This document shows, piece by piece, positions 24,901 to 36,763 of a stretch of DNA of 64,000 nt. This DNA comes from Lactobacillaceae bacterium AF64-9pH9TA (GTDB lineage: Bacteria; Bacillota; Bacilli; Lactobacillales; Lactobacillaceae). The notes beneath the pieces are model-generated. The model was not told the origin of the DNA. It did no database searches and worked only from the letters and a program-made list of their open reading frames with translations. The DNA lies in assembly GCA_027681045.1 (NCBI GenBank), contig JAQDCK010000007.1, positions 1-64,000 of the forward strand, written 5' to 3'. Both the position numbers and the translations under genes were made by a program. Each line of letters begins with the position of its first letter. Position 1 is the first letter of the stretch.

Positions 24901-25494
24901 CTATTTCTTCAGCAAAAAGCCCAAGCCCTGCTTGATGTATTCGTCAGCGGACATTTCTGGCACTTTCTCCAGTTTTGGCTTGATCCGGTCAACTTCCTTT
25001 TGGCTGTAACCCAAAGCCCCAAGGGCCAGGAGGGCGTCTTCCAGAGCCGGGGAAGTACTTTTGACAGGTTCGTCTTCGGTAAAGAGGTTTTCAGCCACAT
25101 AGTTGCCCATCTTCCCCCGCAAGTCTAAGACGATCTGGGATGCCGTCTTCTTGCCGATTCCCGGGAAACGGGTCAGGTAGGAAACTTCGCCGCTTTCAAT
25201 GGCGGAAGCCAGCGCCCCATTGTCTTCGGCGGCCATGATGGCCAGGGCAGACTTGGGACCGATCCCGGAAACTTCATTAAGCTTGTTGAAGAGGCCCTTG
25301 TCTTGCTGACTCTTGAAGCCATAGAGGGTCATCCCATTTTCCCGGACAACCTGTTCAACGTAGATCCGGGCCTTGTCCCCCTCTTTGTAGGCATAAGGGG
25401 TCGGGGTCAGGATCCGATAGCCGATCCCAGCCACTTCAATGACGACATAAGCCGGATTAACCACGGTAATGGTGCCCTCAAAATACTCGTACAT
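24901..25494 (-). CDS. ruvA: Holliday junction binding protein RuvA
   Basis: 197-residue tetrameric junction-binding subunit. N-terminal OB fold begins [20 protein letters not shown]; tandem helix-hairpin-helix motifs [12 protein letters not shown] and [16 protein letters not shown] lie around residues 75-125; the C-terminal domain III that contacts RuvB covers the last 50 residues. Nine bases downstream of mutL. Confidence 0.97.
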   Translation of the reverse strand: MYEYFEGTITVVNPAYVVIEVAGIGYRILTPTPYAYKEGDKARIYVEQVVRENGMTLYGFKSQQDKGLFNKLNEVSGIGPKSALAIMAAEDNGALASAIESGEVSYLTRFPGIGKKTASQIVLDLRGKMGNYVAENLFTEDEPVKSTSPALEDALLALGALGYSQKEVDRIKPKLEKVPEMSADEYIKQGLGFLLKK

Positions 25495-25503
25495 CTAGTT
25501 TTT

Positions 25504-27480
25504 TCACTTCCCTTTCTTAAAAAGCTTGCTTAAATCATTCTGGCTCAAACGGACGACGGCGACCTGGCCGCTGGCATCCCGGTAAGGGTCGCTGGCCGTC
25601 TGCAAACGGAGCAGCAGGTCGGCGGCTTCAGCGCCGGTTAAATTGACCCGGCGGGAAACATTGCTTTCCGCCGCCTTAGCCGCCACCAGCTTCAAGAGGC
25701 TTTTTCCATCGCTTTCCCGGCTGGACAAGAGCTGGTCCAAGAGCTCCCTGACCTGCACGGTGACTTCCCCTTTCAGCCAAGTTGGGTAAGAGTGCATCAA
25801 GAGGGTGTTTTGGCCAAAGTCTTCCATCTCCAGGCCCAGCTGACGCAAAAGGGGCAGCTGGTCTTTTAATTTCTGGTAGTCATAGACGCTGAAGTCAAAG
25901 ACCAAAGGCTCAAGCAAGCCCTGCTGGTAGTTTTCTTCTTTTTCCAGGCTGGCTATAATCTGGTCGTACTCCAGCCGTCTTCTGGCCGCCACCTGGTCAA
26001 GCAGGTAAAGATCATTGTCATGTTCAGCCAGGAGATATCCCCCCATCTGGCCCAAAAGGCGGAGAGCTGGCAGGTGGTGGCTTAAAAGCTGGTCAGCCTT
26101 TGACGTGACCGAACTGCCGGCTTCTTCCTCTCCGCCCGCAAAAGGCGGCAGGGCGGTCTGTTCTTGGACATGCTGGTCCCAGGTCTTGGTTAAAACATAT
26201 TGGTCATCTTCTCTGACCTGGTTTAAGTCCACATATTCCGGAGCAGAAGTTTTTTCTTCTTTTTTCTCTTCTTTTTTATCTTCTTTCTTCTCTGCTTTTT
26301 CCTTTGTTTCTTTTGTCTCTGTTTCTTTTTTATTAGTTATATCTGTTTTGCCTTCCGGCTCAGCCACCTGGGAAGCTTCCAGCTGGAAGTCGTCTGGCCG
26401 GCGGGTGTCGACCACGTTTGGCTTTAAGTTGAATTCCAATTGGTCCAGCTGGGTCTTGTCTTTAAAAGGAGTCAGCTGAAAAAGCGGGCTGGCCTCGTCC
26501 TCATCCATTAAGGCATCAGTTACGGCACTGGTGATCAAGCGGCTGAGCTCTTTTTCCTTGGACAGGCGGACTTCTTCCTTAGTCGGGTGGACATTGACGT
26601 CGACTAAGAGGGGATCAGCCTCAATCGCCAAGACCGCAATCGGGTACTTACCTCCTAACTTATTCCCGTAGCCGTCCAAAAGGGCACTGGAGAGCTGGTA
26701 GTTTTTGATGTAGCGGCCGTTAAGCAAAATCGAGATAAAGTTGCGGGATGACCGGGTCAAGTTTGCTTCTGACACCAGGCCATAGAGGGTAAAGTCCGGG
26801 TCCTCGTTTTCCACCGTCAGCATTTTTTCGGCGACTTTGCGGCCATAAATATTGGCCACGTCCTGCTTTAAGTTGCCGTTGCCTGGCGTTCTGAGCAAGA
26901 CTTTCCCGTCGCTGGCCAAAGTCAGGCTGATTTCCGGGTGGCCCAGGGCTATCCGGTTGACGATATCCACAATCTTCAAGAGTTCAGTCTTCGGGCTCTT
27001 CAGGTACTTCAGCCGGGCCGGAGTATTGTAAAAAATATCCCCGACCGTGATCTTGGTCCCCTTGGCACTACCGGCATCTTCCTGGAACTTTTTCACCCCG
27101 CCGGCAAAAGCTGCCCGGGTGGCCGTCTGCCCGTCAGTTGAAGTCAAAATTTCCACATGGGCTACGGCGGCGATGGAAGCCAAAGCTTCCCCTCTAAAGC
27201 CCAAGGTCGCGATATTGAACAAGTCATGCTCATCTTGAATCTTGCTAGTCGCGTGCCGCATGAAGGCCAGGTCAACCTGGTCCGGGGCAATCCCGCTGCC
27301 GTTGTCTTGGACAGAAATCTGCTTTAAACCCGAATGCAGGACTTCAACCCTGATCCGGCTGGCCTGGGCATCGATCGCGTTTTCGACCAGTTCCTTGACC
27401 ACGCTGGCCGGCCGCTCGATAACTTCCCCGGCCGCAATCTGGTTGGTCAGATTTTCTGAAAGTTCATGAATTTTCGCCAT
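25504..27480 (-). CDS. mutL: DNA mismatch repair protein MutL (endonuclease motifs degenerate)
   Basis: 658-residue MutL. The GHKL ATPase is intact: [42 protein letters not shown], and [19 protein letters not shown] Lys/Glu-rich linker (about residues 372-412) joins it to the dimerisation domain. Gram-positive MutL normally nicks DNA with a DQHA(X)2E(X)4E site; here the place reads D495[11 protein letters not shown]506, so His and the first Glu are gone, and the C-terminal CPHGRP and ACKAAI motifs are also lost. A clamp-binding-like QGLLEP (520-525) remains. Stop of mutS and start overlap by one base. Confidence 0.96.
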   Translation of the reverse strand: MAKIHELSENLTNQIAAGEVIERPASVVKELVENAIDAQASRIRVEVLHSGLKQISVQDNGSGIAPDQVDLAFMRHATSKIQDEHDLFNIATLGFRGEALASIAAVAHVEILTSTDGQTATRAAFAGGVKKFQEDAGSAKGTKITVGDIFYNTPARLKYLKSPKTELLKIVDIVNRIALGHPEISLTLASDGKVLLRTPGNGNLKQDVANIYGRKVAEKMLTVENEDPDFTLYGLVSEANLTRSSRNFISILLNGRYIKNYQLSSALLDGYGNKLGGKYPIAVLAIEADPLLVDVNVHPTKEEVRLSKEKELSRLITSAVTDALMDEDEASPLFQLTPFKDKTQLDQLEFNLKPNVVDTRRPDDFQLEASQVAEPEGKTDITNKKETETKETKEKAEKKEDKKEEKKEEKTSAPEYVDLNQVREDDQYVLTKTWDQHVQEQTALPPFAGGEEEAGSSVTSKADQLLSHHLPALRLLGQMGGYLLAEHDNDLYLLDQVAARRRLEYDQIIASLEKEENYQQGLLEPLVFDFSVYDYQKLKDQLPLLRQLGLEMEDFGQNTLLMHSYPTWLKGEVTVQVRELLDQLLSSRESDGKSLLKLVAAKAAESNVSRRVNLTGAEAADLLLRLQTASDPYRDASGQVAVVRLSQNDLSKLFKKGK

Positions 27481-30050
27481 TATTCTTCCTTCAAGGCCTG
27501 CTGCCAGTCAGCTACCAGCTGCATGACTTCCAGCGGCGTCTTTTCATTCAAGTCGACCTGGCTGATCTCGTCTAACAGTTCCTCCTGCTCTGCCTTGAGC
27601 GGGTTCTCTTCCACTACTTCCACCGGACTGAAGAGATCCAGCTGCTGGCTGCTTGGGTTGATCTCCCGGGCCCCTTCTGCTTCCAGGCGCTTGAGCATGC
27701 TGGAGGCTTCTCTTAAAACGGCCCGCGGCAGGCCAGCCAATTTGGCCACGTGGATCCCGTAAGACTGGTCGGCTGGTCCCGGCAAAATCTTGTGCAGGAA
27801 GATCAACTTGCCGTTTTCTTCCGTTGCTCCGACGTGGATGTTCTTTAAGTGCGGCAAAGTTTCATCCAGTTCAGTCAGTTCATGGTAGTGGGTGGCAAAA
27901 AGGGTCTTGGCGCCTACCTTGTCATGCAGGTACTTGATAATCGCCCCGGCCAGGGCCATCCCGTCGTAAGTGGCCGTCCCCCGGCCGATTTCGTCAAACA
28001 AGACCAAAGACCGGCTGGAAGCGTGCTGGAGGGCCTCATTGGCCTCGCTCATTTCCACCATGAAGGTAGACTTGCCGGAATAGAGGTCGTCAGCGGCCCC
28101 GATCCGGGTAAAGACCTGGTCAAAAATTGGCAGCTTGGCGCTGTCTGCCGGCACGAAGGAGCCGATCTGGGCCATGATGGCGATCAAGGCCAGCTGCCGC
28201 ATGTAGGTGCTCTTACCAGACATGTTTGGCCCCGTGATGAGGTAGATGCTGGTGTCTTCATCCATGACTAAGTTGTTAGGGATGTAGGAACCAGCTGGTA
28301 AAACTGCCTCAACAACCGGGTGGCGGCCGTTCTTAACGGCGATTTCGTTTTTGCTGGAAAAACTTGGCCGGCAGTAATTTTTCTCTTCAGCATCCTGGGC
28401 AAAGGCCACGAAGACGTCCAGGGCCGCCAGTTGCCGGCCCAGTTCCTGCAAGGCCGGGATATGGGCCTTGACGGCCTCTCTCAGCTGGCTGAAGAGCTCG
28501 TATTCCAGGTCAGTTGACCTGCTCTCAGCTTCCAGGATCAAGTTTTCGTGTTCCTTTAATTCCGGGGTAATGTAGCGCTCAGCATTGGTCAGGGTCTGCT
28601 TTCTGGTGTAGCGGTCCTGGGGCACTTTAGCGACATTCCCCTTGCTGACTTGGATGAAGTAGCCAAAGACCCGGTTGTAGCCGATCTTCAGATTGTCGAT
28701 CCCGGTTCTCTGTCGTTCTTCCATTTCCATCTGGGCCAGCCACTTTTTCCCGCCATTCATGGCTTCTCTGTACTTGTCCAGGTCCTCGCTGACCCCGGCC
28801 CGGATAATGCCGCCGTCTTTAGCCGAAATCGGCGGCTGGTCAACTAAGCAGTTAGTGATGCTTTCAGCAAGTTCACTTTGCGGGTCAATCCCCTGCCCGT
28901 ATTTTTCCAGGTCTGGATTGCCCGATTCAGCCAGGGCCTGGATGATCGGCTTGGTCGCCTCCAGGCTTTTCGCCAGTTGCAAGAGCTCACGGGGGTTGAC
29001 ATTGCCAAAAGCCACCCGGCCGCTCAACCGTTCCAGGTCATAGACCCCCTTCAAGGAGTCAACGATATTTTCCCGGGTAAAGTAGTCATCCAAAAGTGCT
29101 TGCACCATCTGCTGGCGCTGGTTAATCCGGTCTAAAGACAGAAGCGGCCGGCTCAGCCACTGCTTTAAAAGCCGGCCCCCCATAGCCGTGGTGGTCTTGT
29201 CCAAAACCCAGAATAAAGAGCCCTGCTTCTTGCTAGTCGTGGCTGACTGGGTCAGTTCCAGATTCCGCTGGACAGTGTTGGCCATCTGCAGGTACTGGCC
29301 GATTTCAAAGCTTTCCGCCACTTGCAGGTGGGCCAGGCTCCGCTTCTGCGTGGCCAAAAGGTAAACGACCAGCTGGCGGACGGCGGCTTTTTCCATAGAG
29401 TCCGTCAGTTTCTGCTGGACATAGGAAATTTCCGCGTGCTCGCCTTCCAGTTCTGCCGGTTCAGACACGGTGATGTTGGCCTTTTGCAGGCTTTCCCGGT
29501 CGCTGGCACTGAGGTTGCCGGCAAAAACGACTTCCCGGGTTCTCAAAGACAGGAGCTCGTTGACCACCTCAGCGTAGTGCTTGACATGGGTGGCAAAAAT
29601 CTCCCCGGTCGACAAGTCGCTGTAAGCCAGGCCATAGCCGCCCGCCTTTTCGACAACGCTGGTCAAATAGTTGCTTTCCTGGCTGTCGTCTGGTCCCTGG
29701 GCCATTTTGGTGCCGGGCGTAACCAGCTGGATGATCCCCCGCTTGACCATCCCCTTGGCCTTCTTCGGGTCTTCCAATTGCTCACAGATGGCCACCTTGT
29801 AGCCCTTTTCTACTAAGGTGTTGACATAAGAATCAACCGCCATGTGGGGCACCCCGGCCATGGGGATCGGGTTTTCCGACTTATTTGATCGGTGAGTCAG
29901 GGTTAACTCTAAAATCTGCGCCCCTTTGACGGCATCATCTTCATAGAGTTCATAAAAGTCCCCCACCCGGTAGAAGAGAAAGGCATCCGGGTATTGTTCT
30001 TTAATCTGGTAATATTGCTCCATCATTGGAGTCGTGGCTTTTCTTGGCAT
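27480..30050 (-). CDS. mutS: DNA mismatch repair protein MutS
   Basis: 856-residue mismatch sensor. The mismatch-reading Phe-x-Glu is in [12 protein letters not shown] (about residues 36-47); connector, lever and clamp domains follow; the ABC ATPase has Walker [11 protein letters not shown] and Walker [15 protein letters not shown], and the helix-turn-helix dimerisation region is near 770. QQLDLF close to the C-terminus (about residue 805) is a classical sliding-clamp-binding motif. First gene of mutS-mutL-ruvA-ruvB. Confidence 0.98.
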   Translation of the reverse strand: MPRKATTPMMEQYYQIKEQYPDAFLFYRVGDFYELYEDDAVKGAQILELTLTHRSNKSENPIPMAGVPHMAVDSYVNTLVEKGYKVAICEQLEDPKKAKGMVKRGIIQLVTPGTKMAQGPDDSQESNYLTSVVEKAGGYGLAYSDLSTGEIFATHVKHYAEVVNELLSLRTREVVFAGNLSASDRESLQKANITVSEPAELEGEHAEISYVQQKLTDSMEKAAVRQLVVYLLATQKRSLAHLQVAESFEIGQYLQMANTVQRNLELTQSATTSKKQGSLFWVLDKTTTAMGGRLLKQWLSRPLLSLDRINQRQQMVQALLDDYFTRENIVDSLKGVYDLERLSGRVAFGNVNPRELLQLAKSLEATKPIIQALAESGNPDLEKYGQGIDPQSELAESITNCLVDQPPISAKDGGIIRAGVSEDLDKYREAMNGGKKWLAQMEMEERQRTGIDNLKIGYNRVFGYFIQVSKGNVAKVPQDRYTRKQTLTNAERYITPELKEHENLILEAESRSTDLEYELFSQLREAVKAHIPALQELGRQLAALDVFVAFAQDAEEKNYCRPSFSSKNEIAVKNGRHPVVEAVLPAGSYIPNNLVMDEDTSIYLITGPNMSGKSTYMRQLALIAIMAQIGSFVPADSAKLPIFDQVFTRIGAADDLYSGKSTFMVEMSEANEALQHASSRSLVLFDEIGRGTATYDGMALAGAIIKYLHDKVGAKTLFATHYHELTELDETLPHLKNIHVGATEENGKLIFLHKILPGPADQSYGIHVAKLAGLPRAVLREASSMLKRLEAEGAREINPSSQQLDLFSPVEVVEENPLKAEQEELLDEISQVDLNEKTPLEVMQLVADWQQALKEE

Positions 30051-30095
30051 AATAACTCCCTCGCTTATCGTATGCTTTCAATTATACAGCATTGC

Positions 30096-30130
30096 ACGCA
30101 AAAAGAGCCCAGCTTTGAGCTGGACCCTTC
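30096..30130 (-). terminator. terminator after groEL
   Basis: Minus-strand GGGTCCAGCTC / GAGCTGGGCTC-type hairpin (with AAA loop) followed by TTTTT, between groEL and mutS. Confidence 0.75.
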
Positions 30131-30165
30131 TTACAGTAATTCTTGTGTGTGTTAAATTCAGTATT

Positions 30166-31782
<1,617 letters not shown>

Positions 31783-31801
31783 TTAATTTGCACTCCTTAA
31801 A

Positions 31802-32086
31802 TTACTTAACGATTGCCAAAATGTCTTTTTCATGAAGGACTAAGTATTCCTTGCCTTCGTACTTGACCTTGGTGCCAGAATACTTATCGTATAAAACTTC
31901 ATCGCCCTCTTGGACGGTCATAGGAAGCTTACTGCCATCTTCAGCGTAAAGGCCGCCGCCTACGGCAACAACCTTGCCTTGAGTTGGCTTTTCCTTTGCG
32001 TTGGAAGCAAGTACGATACCACCAACGGTTTGTTCTTCAGCTTCTTTAACTTCAACGATCACGCGATCTCCAATTGGTTGTAACAC
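31802..32086 (-). CDS. groS: co-chaperonin GroES
   Basis: 94-residue lid of the GroEL chamber, with [23 protein letters not shown] at the N-terminus containing the mobile loop, and [24 protein letters not shown] at the C-terminal part. Good GGAGG SD. Preceded by a sigma-A promoter and a near-perfect CIRCE operator. Confidence 0.98.
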   Translation of the reverse strand: MLQPIGDRVIVEVKEAEEQTVGGIVLASNAKEKPTQGKVVAVGGGLYAEDGSKLPMTVQEGDEVLYDKYSGTKVKYEGKEYLVLHEKDILAIVK

Positions 32087-32124
32087 GTTATTCCCTCCTG
32101 AAATTAATTGTCTTTAGAAATTCT

Positions 32125-32151
32125 TTAGCACTCATCTTGATCAAGTGCTAA
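32125..32151. promoter_or_regulatory. CIRCE operator (HrcA), groESL
   Basis: TTAGCACTC, nine-base spacer, AAGTGCTAA: eight of nine bases pair with the consensus GAGTGCTAA arm. It lies just downstream of the groES -10, where HrcA would block transcription. Confidence 0.95.
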
Positions 32152-32163
32152 CTTACAACTATG

Positions 32164-32192
32164 ATAATAATCCCTTTTTCCCAAAAAGGCAA
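32164..32192 (-). promoter_or_regulatory. groESL promoter
   Basis: Minus-strand -35 TTGCCT (32192-32187), 17-base spacer, -10 TATTAT (32169-32164), lying between the two CIRCE-like elements. Confidence 0.8.
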
Positions 32193-32199
32193 GAGAAAA

Positions 32200-32234
32200 A
32201 TAGCACTTTTTAGTCACGAGTGCTAAAAAGTGCT
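32200..32234 (-). terminator. rex terminator hairpin carrying a second CIRCE-like element
   Basis: Perfect 12-base stem AGCACTTTTTAG / CTAAAAAGTGCT (32202-32213 / 32223-32234) followed on the minus strand by ATTTTTCTCTT, eight bases beyond the rex stop: a terminator. The same bases contain ATAGCACTT-N9-GAGTGCTAA (32200-32226), matching 16 of 18 CIRCE arm positions, eight bases upstream of the groES -35. Confidence 0.8.
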
Positions 32235-32241
32235 GTTTTCC

Positions 32242-32928
32242 TTATTTATTCGTGTTGTCCATGGCCTTCTTCCGCTCTTCCAATTGCTTCTTGATCATTT
32301 CATCAGAGTCAAGGAAGTAGATCAAGGTCTGCAATTCGGTAGCCAGGTCGACGTTTTGGATCCGGATCCCGTTTGGGGCGGACAGGCGGATTGGGGTAAA
32401 GTTCATGATCCCCTTGATCCCGGCTTCAATCATTTCATCAGCCGTCTTCTGGGCCGTATCCTGGGGAACGGTCAAGATAGCGATTCGGATCTGCTGGTCA
32501 GCGATCTGCTGCTTCATTTCATCCATTGAGTAGACCGGAACCCCTTGGGTGATCTTGCCGGTGATTTCCGGGTTGATGTCGAAGGCGCAGGAAATTCTGA
32601 TATTGTTGCTACGCTTGAAGTTGTAGTTCAAAAGTGCGTGGCCCAGGTTACCGACCCCGACCAGGGCGACATTGGTCAAAGTGTCCTGGTTGAGGATCTT
32701 CTTAAAGAAGCTGAGCAGGTTCTTGACGTCATAGCCGTAGCCCCGTTTGCCCAGCGCACCGAAGTAGGAAAAGTCCCGGCGGATTGAAGCACTGTCGACT
32801 TGGACGGCTTCTGCCAGTTCAGTTGAAGAAACCTTGTCTTTGCCTTCATCATTCAAAAGAAGCAAGTAGCGGTAATATAGCGGCAATCTTTTGGCAGTAG
32901 CCTTGGGAATTCTAAATTTGTTGTTCAT
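32242..32928 (-). CDS. rex: redox-sensing transcriptional repressor Rex
   Basis: 228-residue NADH/NAD+-sensing repressor. The N-terminal winged helix ([37 protein letters not shown]) is followed by a Rossmann domain with [14 protein letters not shown] and a C-terminal swapped helix. ATG at 32928 is chosen because GGAGG lies suitably upstream; an ATG seven codons earlier has none. Divergent from the ABC-F gene. Rex normally controls fermentation genes; several TTCACAA half-sites sit in its upstream region. Confidence 0.95.
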   Translation of the reverse strand: MNNKFRIPKATAKRLPLYYRYLLLLNDEGKDKVSSTELAEAVQVDSASIRRDFSYFGALGKRGYGYDVKNLLSFFKKILNQDTLTNVALVGVGNLGHALLNYNFKRSNNIRISCAFDINPEITGKITQGVPVYSMDEMKQQIADQQIRIAILTVPQDTAQKTADEMIEAGIKGIMNFTPIRLSAPNGIRIQNVDLATELQTLIYFLDSDEMIKKQLEERKKAMDNTNK

Positions 32929-33178
32929 AAAAGATGCCTCCAGTTTCATATTGTGAATGTGAATCCCTAATCAATCACCTATTATGATACCCATTTTCAC
33001 CAGTCTTTGGCAAGTAGTATTTTCACAATATTTACCATAAAGCCCTTTCATCGAACCTTTTTCACAAATTGATTAAAGGAGCTTGCCCCTTTTTAAAGCT
33101 GAAATAGAGTTTAAAGCTGAAAAAGAGAGGAAAAATCTGCTGAAAATCAGTGCCAGAACCGTCAGTCCGGCATTTGCA

Positions 33179-33187
33179 TGGTACAAT
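33179..33187 (+). promoter_or_regulatory. extended -10 promoter of the ABC-F gene
   Basis: TG-G-TACAAT at 33179-33187, 18 bases before the ABC-F start; the -35 region is weak. Confidence 0.55.
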
Positions 33188-33205
33188 GTTTCAAGGTGAA
33201 AAAAT

Positions 33206-35119
33206 ATGATAATAGCACAAGGACACAATTTGGAGCAACGTTTTGGAGCTGCTCCTATATTCAGCAAGGTAAACTTTTCAATTGAAAACAATGCCCGGAT
33301 CGGTCTAGTCGGGCCAAACGGGGCCGGAAAAACGACTCTCTTAAAGATTATGACCGGCCGCCAGGAAGCCAGCCAGGGCGAATTTACCGTCAACAAGGGG
33401 ATCGAGCTTGGCTACATCGCCCAGGAGCACGACTTTGACGAAGAGAAGTCGATCTGGGAAGAGATGCTGACGGTCTTCCAGCCCTTGATCGACCAGGGCC
33501 AGCAGCTGGAGAAGCTGCAGTACGCCATCGCCGACCATCCGGAAGATGAAGAGCTTCTGCGCCGCCTGGACCAGGCCCAGTACAATTTTGAACAAGCCGG
33601 CGGCTATACCTACCAGGCCGAAATCAAGAGCATGCTCAACGGCTTCAACTTCCCGGAAGCGACCTGGAACAAGCAGATTGCCAGCCTGTCTGGCGGGGAA
33701 AAGACCCGGCTCAGCTTCGTCAAGCTGCTTTTAAAGAAGCCCCCGCTCCTGCTTTTGGACGAACCGACCAACTACCTGGACCTGGATACTTTGGACTGGC
33801 TGGAAGCCTTCCTTAAGAACTACCCAGGCGCCATTTTGACGGTTTCCCACGACCAGTACTTCTTAGACCACCTGGCCACGCAGATTTTTGAACTCCAGCA
33901 TGGCGAACTGACTGTCTTTAAAGGCAACTACAGCCAGTACCTGGCGCAAAGAGAACTCCGCGACCAGCAGCAGGAAGCCGCTTATGAAAGGCAGCAAGAG
34001 GAAATCAAGCGCGAGGAAGAGTTCATTCAAAAGAACATCGTCCGCGCCTCCACCACCAAGCAGGCCCAAAGCCGGCGCAAGGCCCTGGAGAAGATGGAAC
34101 TGGTCGACCCGCCAAAGCACAAGTCAAAAGTCCGCATCAAGTTTGACAGCGCCCGGCCGTCAGGCAAGGAAGTCTTGATCTTGAAGGACCTGGCCGTTGG
34201 CTATCCGGACAAGACCATGCTTAAAGATATCTCCTTCCAGATCAATAAGGGCGACCGGGTGGCAATCATTGGCCAAAACGGGATCGGCAAGTCCACCCTT
34301 TTAAAGACGGTCATGAAGCATCTGCCAGTTAAGAGCGGGTCCATCAAGTACGGGGCCAGCCTGGACATCGGCTACTATGACCAGGAACTGCAAGGGTTAG
34401 ACTACTCTAAGACCGTGATCGATACCATCTGGGACCGGCACAAGGACATGAACGAAAAGGACATCCGGTCCATCCTGGCCAGCTTTTTGTTCACGGCCAA
34501 GGACATCGACAAGCAGGTCAGCCAGTTGTCCGGGGGACAAAGAGCCCGCTTGACCCTGACCGTCTTGTCCATGGAACACAACAACTTCCTTTTGATGGAC
34601 GAACCGACCAACCACTTGGACCTGGACGCCAAGGAAGTTTTGGAAAAAGCTTTGGCCGATTACGACGGCACCCTCCTCTTCGTTTCCCACGACCGCTACT
34701 TCATCAACGAACTGGCCAACAAGATCGTCGTCGCTAAAGACGGCCAGGCCAAGATCTATGAAGGCAACTACACTTACTACTTAAGCGAAAAGGCCAAGGA
34801 AGAAGCCGCGCAAGAAACAGCCGCGCAGGAAGCGCCAGTCGTCAAGGCAGTCAGCGAAAACAAGCTCTCCTACCAGGAGCAGAAAAAGCGGGACTCAGAA
34901 AAGCGGAAACTGGAGCGGCAGGTGGCCCAGGCAGAAAAGGACCTGGAAGAGCTGGAAGCAAAAGAGCAAGAGATCCAGGAAGCCATGGCTGACCCGGCAA
35001 TCGCGGCCGACTTCAGCAAGCTGGGGCCTCTCCAGGAAGACTTGACCGCTGTCCAGGAAAAGATCAGCCAAGTTAGCCAGGCTTGGGAAGATGCCTCCCT
35101 GGCCCTGGAAGAATTTTAA
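33206..35119 (+). CDS. ABC-F family ATPase (Uup/YdiF-like)
   Basis: 637-residue cytoplasmic twin-ATPase without membrane domains, a translation factor class that acts at the ribosomal E site. Both cassettes are complete: Walker A GPNGAGKTT and IGQNGIGKST, signatures SLSGGEKTR and QLSGGQRAR, Walker B plus DEPTNYLD and DEPTNHLD. The interdomain linker (about residues 245-300) is charged and helical, and the C-terminal ~100 residues form a Uup-like coiled coil. Housekeeping or antibiotic-protection role cannot be separated by sequence. Confidence 0.92.
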   Translation: MIIAQGHNLEQRFGAAPIFSKVNFSIENNARIGLVGPNGAGKTTLLKIMTGRQEASQGEFTVNKGIELGYIAQEHDFDEEKSIWEEMLTVFQPLIDQGQQLEKLQYAIADHPEDEELLRRLDQAQYNFEQAGGYTYQAEIKSMLNGFNFPEATWNKQIASLSGGEKTRLSFVKLLLKKPPLLLLDEPTNYLDLDTLDWLEAFLKNYPGAILTVSHDQYFLDHLATQIFELQHGELTVFKGNYSQYLAQRELRDQQQEAAYERQQEEIKREEEFIQKNIVRASTTKQAQSRRKALEKMELVDPPKHKSKVRIKFDSARPSGKEVLILKDLAVGYPDKTMLKDISFQINKGDRVAIIGQNGIGKSTLLKTVMKHLPVKSGSIKYGASLDIGYYDQELQGLDYSKTVIDTIWDRHKDMNEKDIRSILASFLFTAKDIDKQVSQLSGGQRARLTLTVLSMEHNNFLLMDEPTNHLDLDAKEVLEKALADYDGTLLFVSHDRYFINELANKIVVAKDGQAKIYEGNYTYYLSEKAKEEAAQETAAQEAPVVKAVSENKLSYQEQKKRDSEKRKLERQVAQAEKDLEELEAKEQEIQEAMADPAIAADFSKLGPLQEDLTAVQEKISQVSQAWEDASLALEEF

Positions 35120-35132
35120 TTTTAGGCAAAGG

Positions 35133-35162
35133 AAAAGCAAGTCCGTTACTGGACTTGCTTTT
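35133..35162. terminator. terminator between ABC-F gene and tsaD
   Basis: Perfect 12-base stem AAAAGCAAGTCC / GGACTTGCTTTT with six-base loop between convergent genes, flanked by A and T tracts. Confidence 0.85.
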
Positions 35163-35185
35163 TTGTTGCATTTTCGTCTTGCTTC

Positions 35186-36226
35186 TTACTTGTAATCCTC
35201 AGCGTAAGGCAGTTCCATTGACGGGTCCGCGTCCAAGGTCAAGTCGGCAAAATTACCGGCCAGGTACTGGTTGTAAGCGGCAGCCCCGATCATGGCCGCG
35301 TTGTCTCCGCAGAGCTTAAGTGGCGGCAGGATAACCTTCGGCGCCTTTTCCAAAGCGGCAATTTCATTATTCATCCGTTCTCTTAAGCCCAGGTTGGCGG
35401 CAACCCCGCCACCCATGATGAAGGTCTTTGGCTGATACTGCCGGATGGCCCACATGGTCTTTTCAGCCAAAACGTCCACCACGGCCGCCTGGAAGCTGGC
35501 CGCCAGATCATACTTGTCTAATTCCTGCCCCAATTGGTCAGCATGGTGGCAGGTGTTGATAAAGGCACTCTTCAGACCTGAGAAGGAGAAGTCGTAATTG
35601 TCTTCATCGATCATGGCTCTCGGGAAGCCGAAAGTATCCTTGCCCTGGTGGGCCCACTGGTCGATCGTCTTGCCGGCCGGATAGTTGACCCCCAGGACCC
35701 GGCCGATCTTGTCATAAGCTTCTCCGGCCGCGTCATCGCGGGTGTCACCCACGATTTCAAAGTGGGTCGGGTCTTTCAGCAAAACAATTTCAGTGTGGCC
35801 GCCGGAAACCTGCAGGGCCAGGGCCGGATATTCAATCGGTTCAACCAGCTGGGCAGCTGAAATGTGGCCCATGATGTGGTCAACCCCAATCAAAGGCAGG
35901 CCGGTCGCCATGGAAGCCGCCTTGGCCGCGTTGATCCCGATCAAAAGGGCTCCAACCAGGCCAGGCCCATGGGTCACGGCGATAGCGTCCAAATCTTCCC
36001 AGCTGACCTTGGCTTCTTCCAAGGCTTCCCGGGTAATCTGGGTAATCACTTCGATATGGTGGCGGCTGGCCACTTCCGGCACAACCCCGCCAAAGCGAGC
36101 ATGGCTCTTGATTTGAGTAGCCACAATCAGGCTTTCGATCTCTGACCCGTTCTTGACCACGGCAGTCGAAGTCTCGTCACAGGAGCTTTCAAAAGCTAAA
36201 ATGCGAATGTCTTTCTTTTCCTTCAC
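35186..36226 (-). CDS. tsaD: tRNA N6-adenosine threonylcarbamoyltransferase TsaD
   Basis: 346-residue ASKHA-fold enzyme that transfers threonylcarbamoyl to A37 of ANN-decoding tRNAs, working with TsaB and Tsa[14 protein letters not shown] opens the ATP-binding fold, SRHHIEVI carries the metal-binding histidines, [11 protein letters not shown] and SGGHTEIVL follow. GTG start two bases after the rimI stop; last gene of the tsaB-rimI-tsaD unit. Confidence 0.97.
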   Translation of the reverse strand: MKEKKDIRILAFESSCDETSTAVVKNGSEIESLIVATQIKSHARFGGVVPEVASRHHIEVITQITREALEEAKVSWEDLDAIAVTHGPGLVGALLIGINAAKAASMATGLPLIGVDHIMGHISAAQLVEPIEYPALALQVSGGHTEIVLLKDPTHFEIVGDTRDDAAGEAYDKIGRVLGVNYPAGKTIDQWAHQGKDTFGFPRAMIDEDNYDFSFSGLKSAFINTCHHADQLGQELDKYDLAASFQAAVVDVLAEKTMWAIRQYQPKTFIMGGGVAANLGLRERMNNEIAALEKAPKVILPPLKLCGDNAAMIGAAAYNQYLAGNFADLTLDADPSMELPYAEDYK

Positions 36227-36228
36227 AG

Positions 36229-36759
36229 TCAGTTCTTCTTTCTTAGATGGCAGATCATGTTCAAACCGTCGCTGTCCGGACGGTCATCATTATCATAGTA
36301 GTTCTTACGGACAAAATTGTCTTCAAAGCCAAGCTGCCGGTAAAGTTCCTGGGCCTTCTTGTTTTCGACCCGCACTTCCAAAGTGACCGCTTTAAGGTCA
36401 GCCGACTTGGCCAGGTCTAAAACCGTCTGAACCAGGTAGCTCCCGATCCCCTGCCCCTGCTCTTTCGGCACCACCGCCAAAAAGGTGATGTGGGCTTTAG
36501 AGAGACTGAAGCGGCAGCCGATGGCCCCGACCAAAAAGTCCCCCTCAAGCAAAAGCAAGTATAAGGAATCCCGGCGGCGCAATTCTTCGGCAAAGACTTC
36601 CTCGTCCCAGGGCAGGCGGCCGGCATAAACTTCTTTTTCCAGCAAAAGGAGGCGGGCAAGCTCGCCTGCCTCCGCCTTCTTTAAGCAGTATTCATGGCCG
36701 CTGATGCTGACTGCCCGGGGGGCAAACTGCACCAGGTCAGCTTTAAAGAATAGTCCCAT
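36229..36759 (-). CDS. rimI: ribosomal protein S18-alanine N-acetyltransferase RimI
   Basis: 176-residue GNAT acetyltransferase. The acetyl-CoA site appears as [16 protein letters not shown] (about residues 97-112), the typical Q/RxxGxG/A loop, followed by [19 protein letters not shown] and the RimI-like KNYYDN motif. A ~30-residue extra N-terminus precedes the GNAT core. Between tsaB and tsaD with gaps of two to four bases. Confidence 0.92.
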   Translation of the reverse strand: MGLFFKADLVQFAPRAVSISGHEYCLKKAEAGELARLLLLEKEVYAGRLPWDEEVFAEELRRRDSLYLLLLEGDFLVGAIGCRFSLSKAHITFLAVVPKEQGQGIGSYLVQTVLDLAKSADLKAVTLEVRVENKKAQELYRQLGFEDNFVRKNYYDNDDRPDSDGLNMICHLRKKN

Positions 36760-36763
36760 AAGT

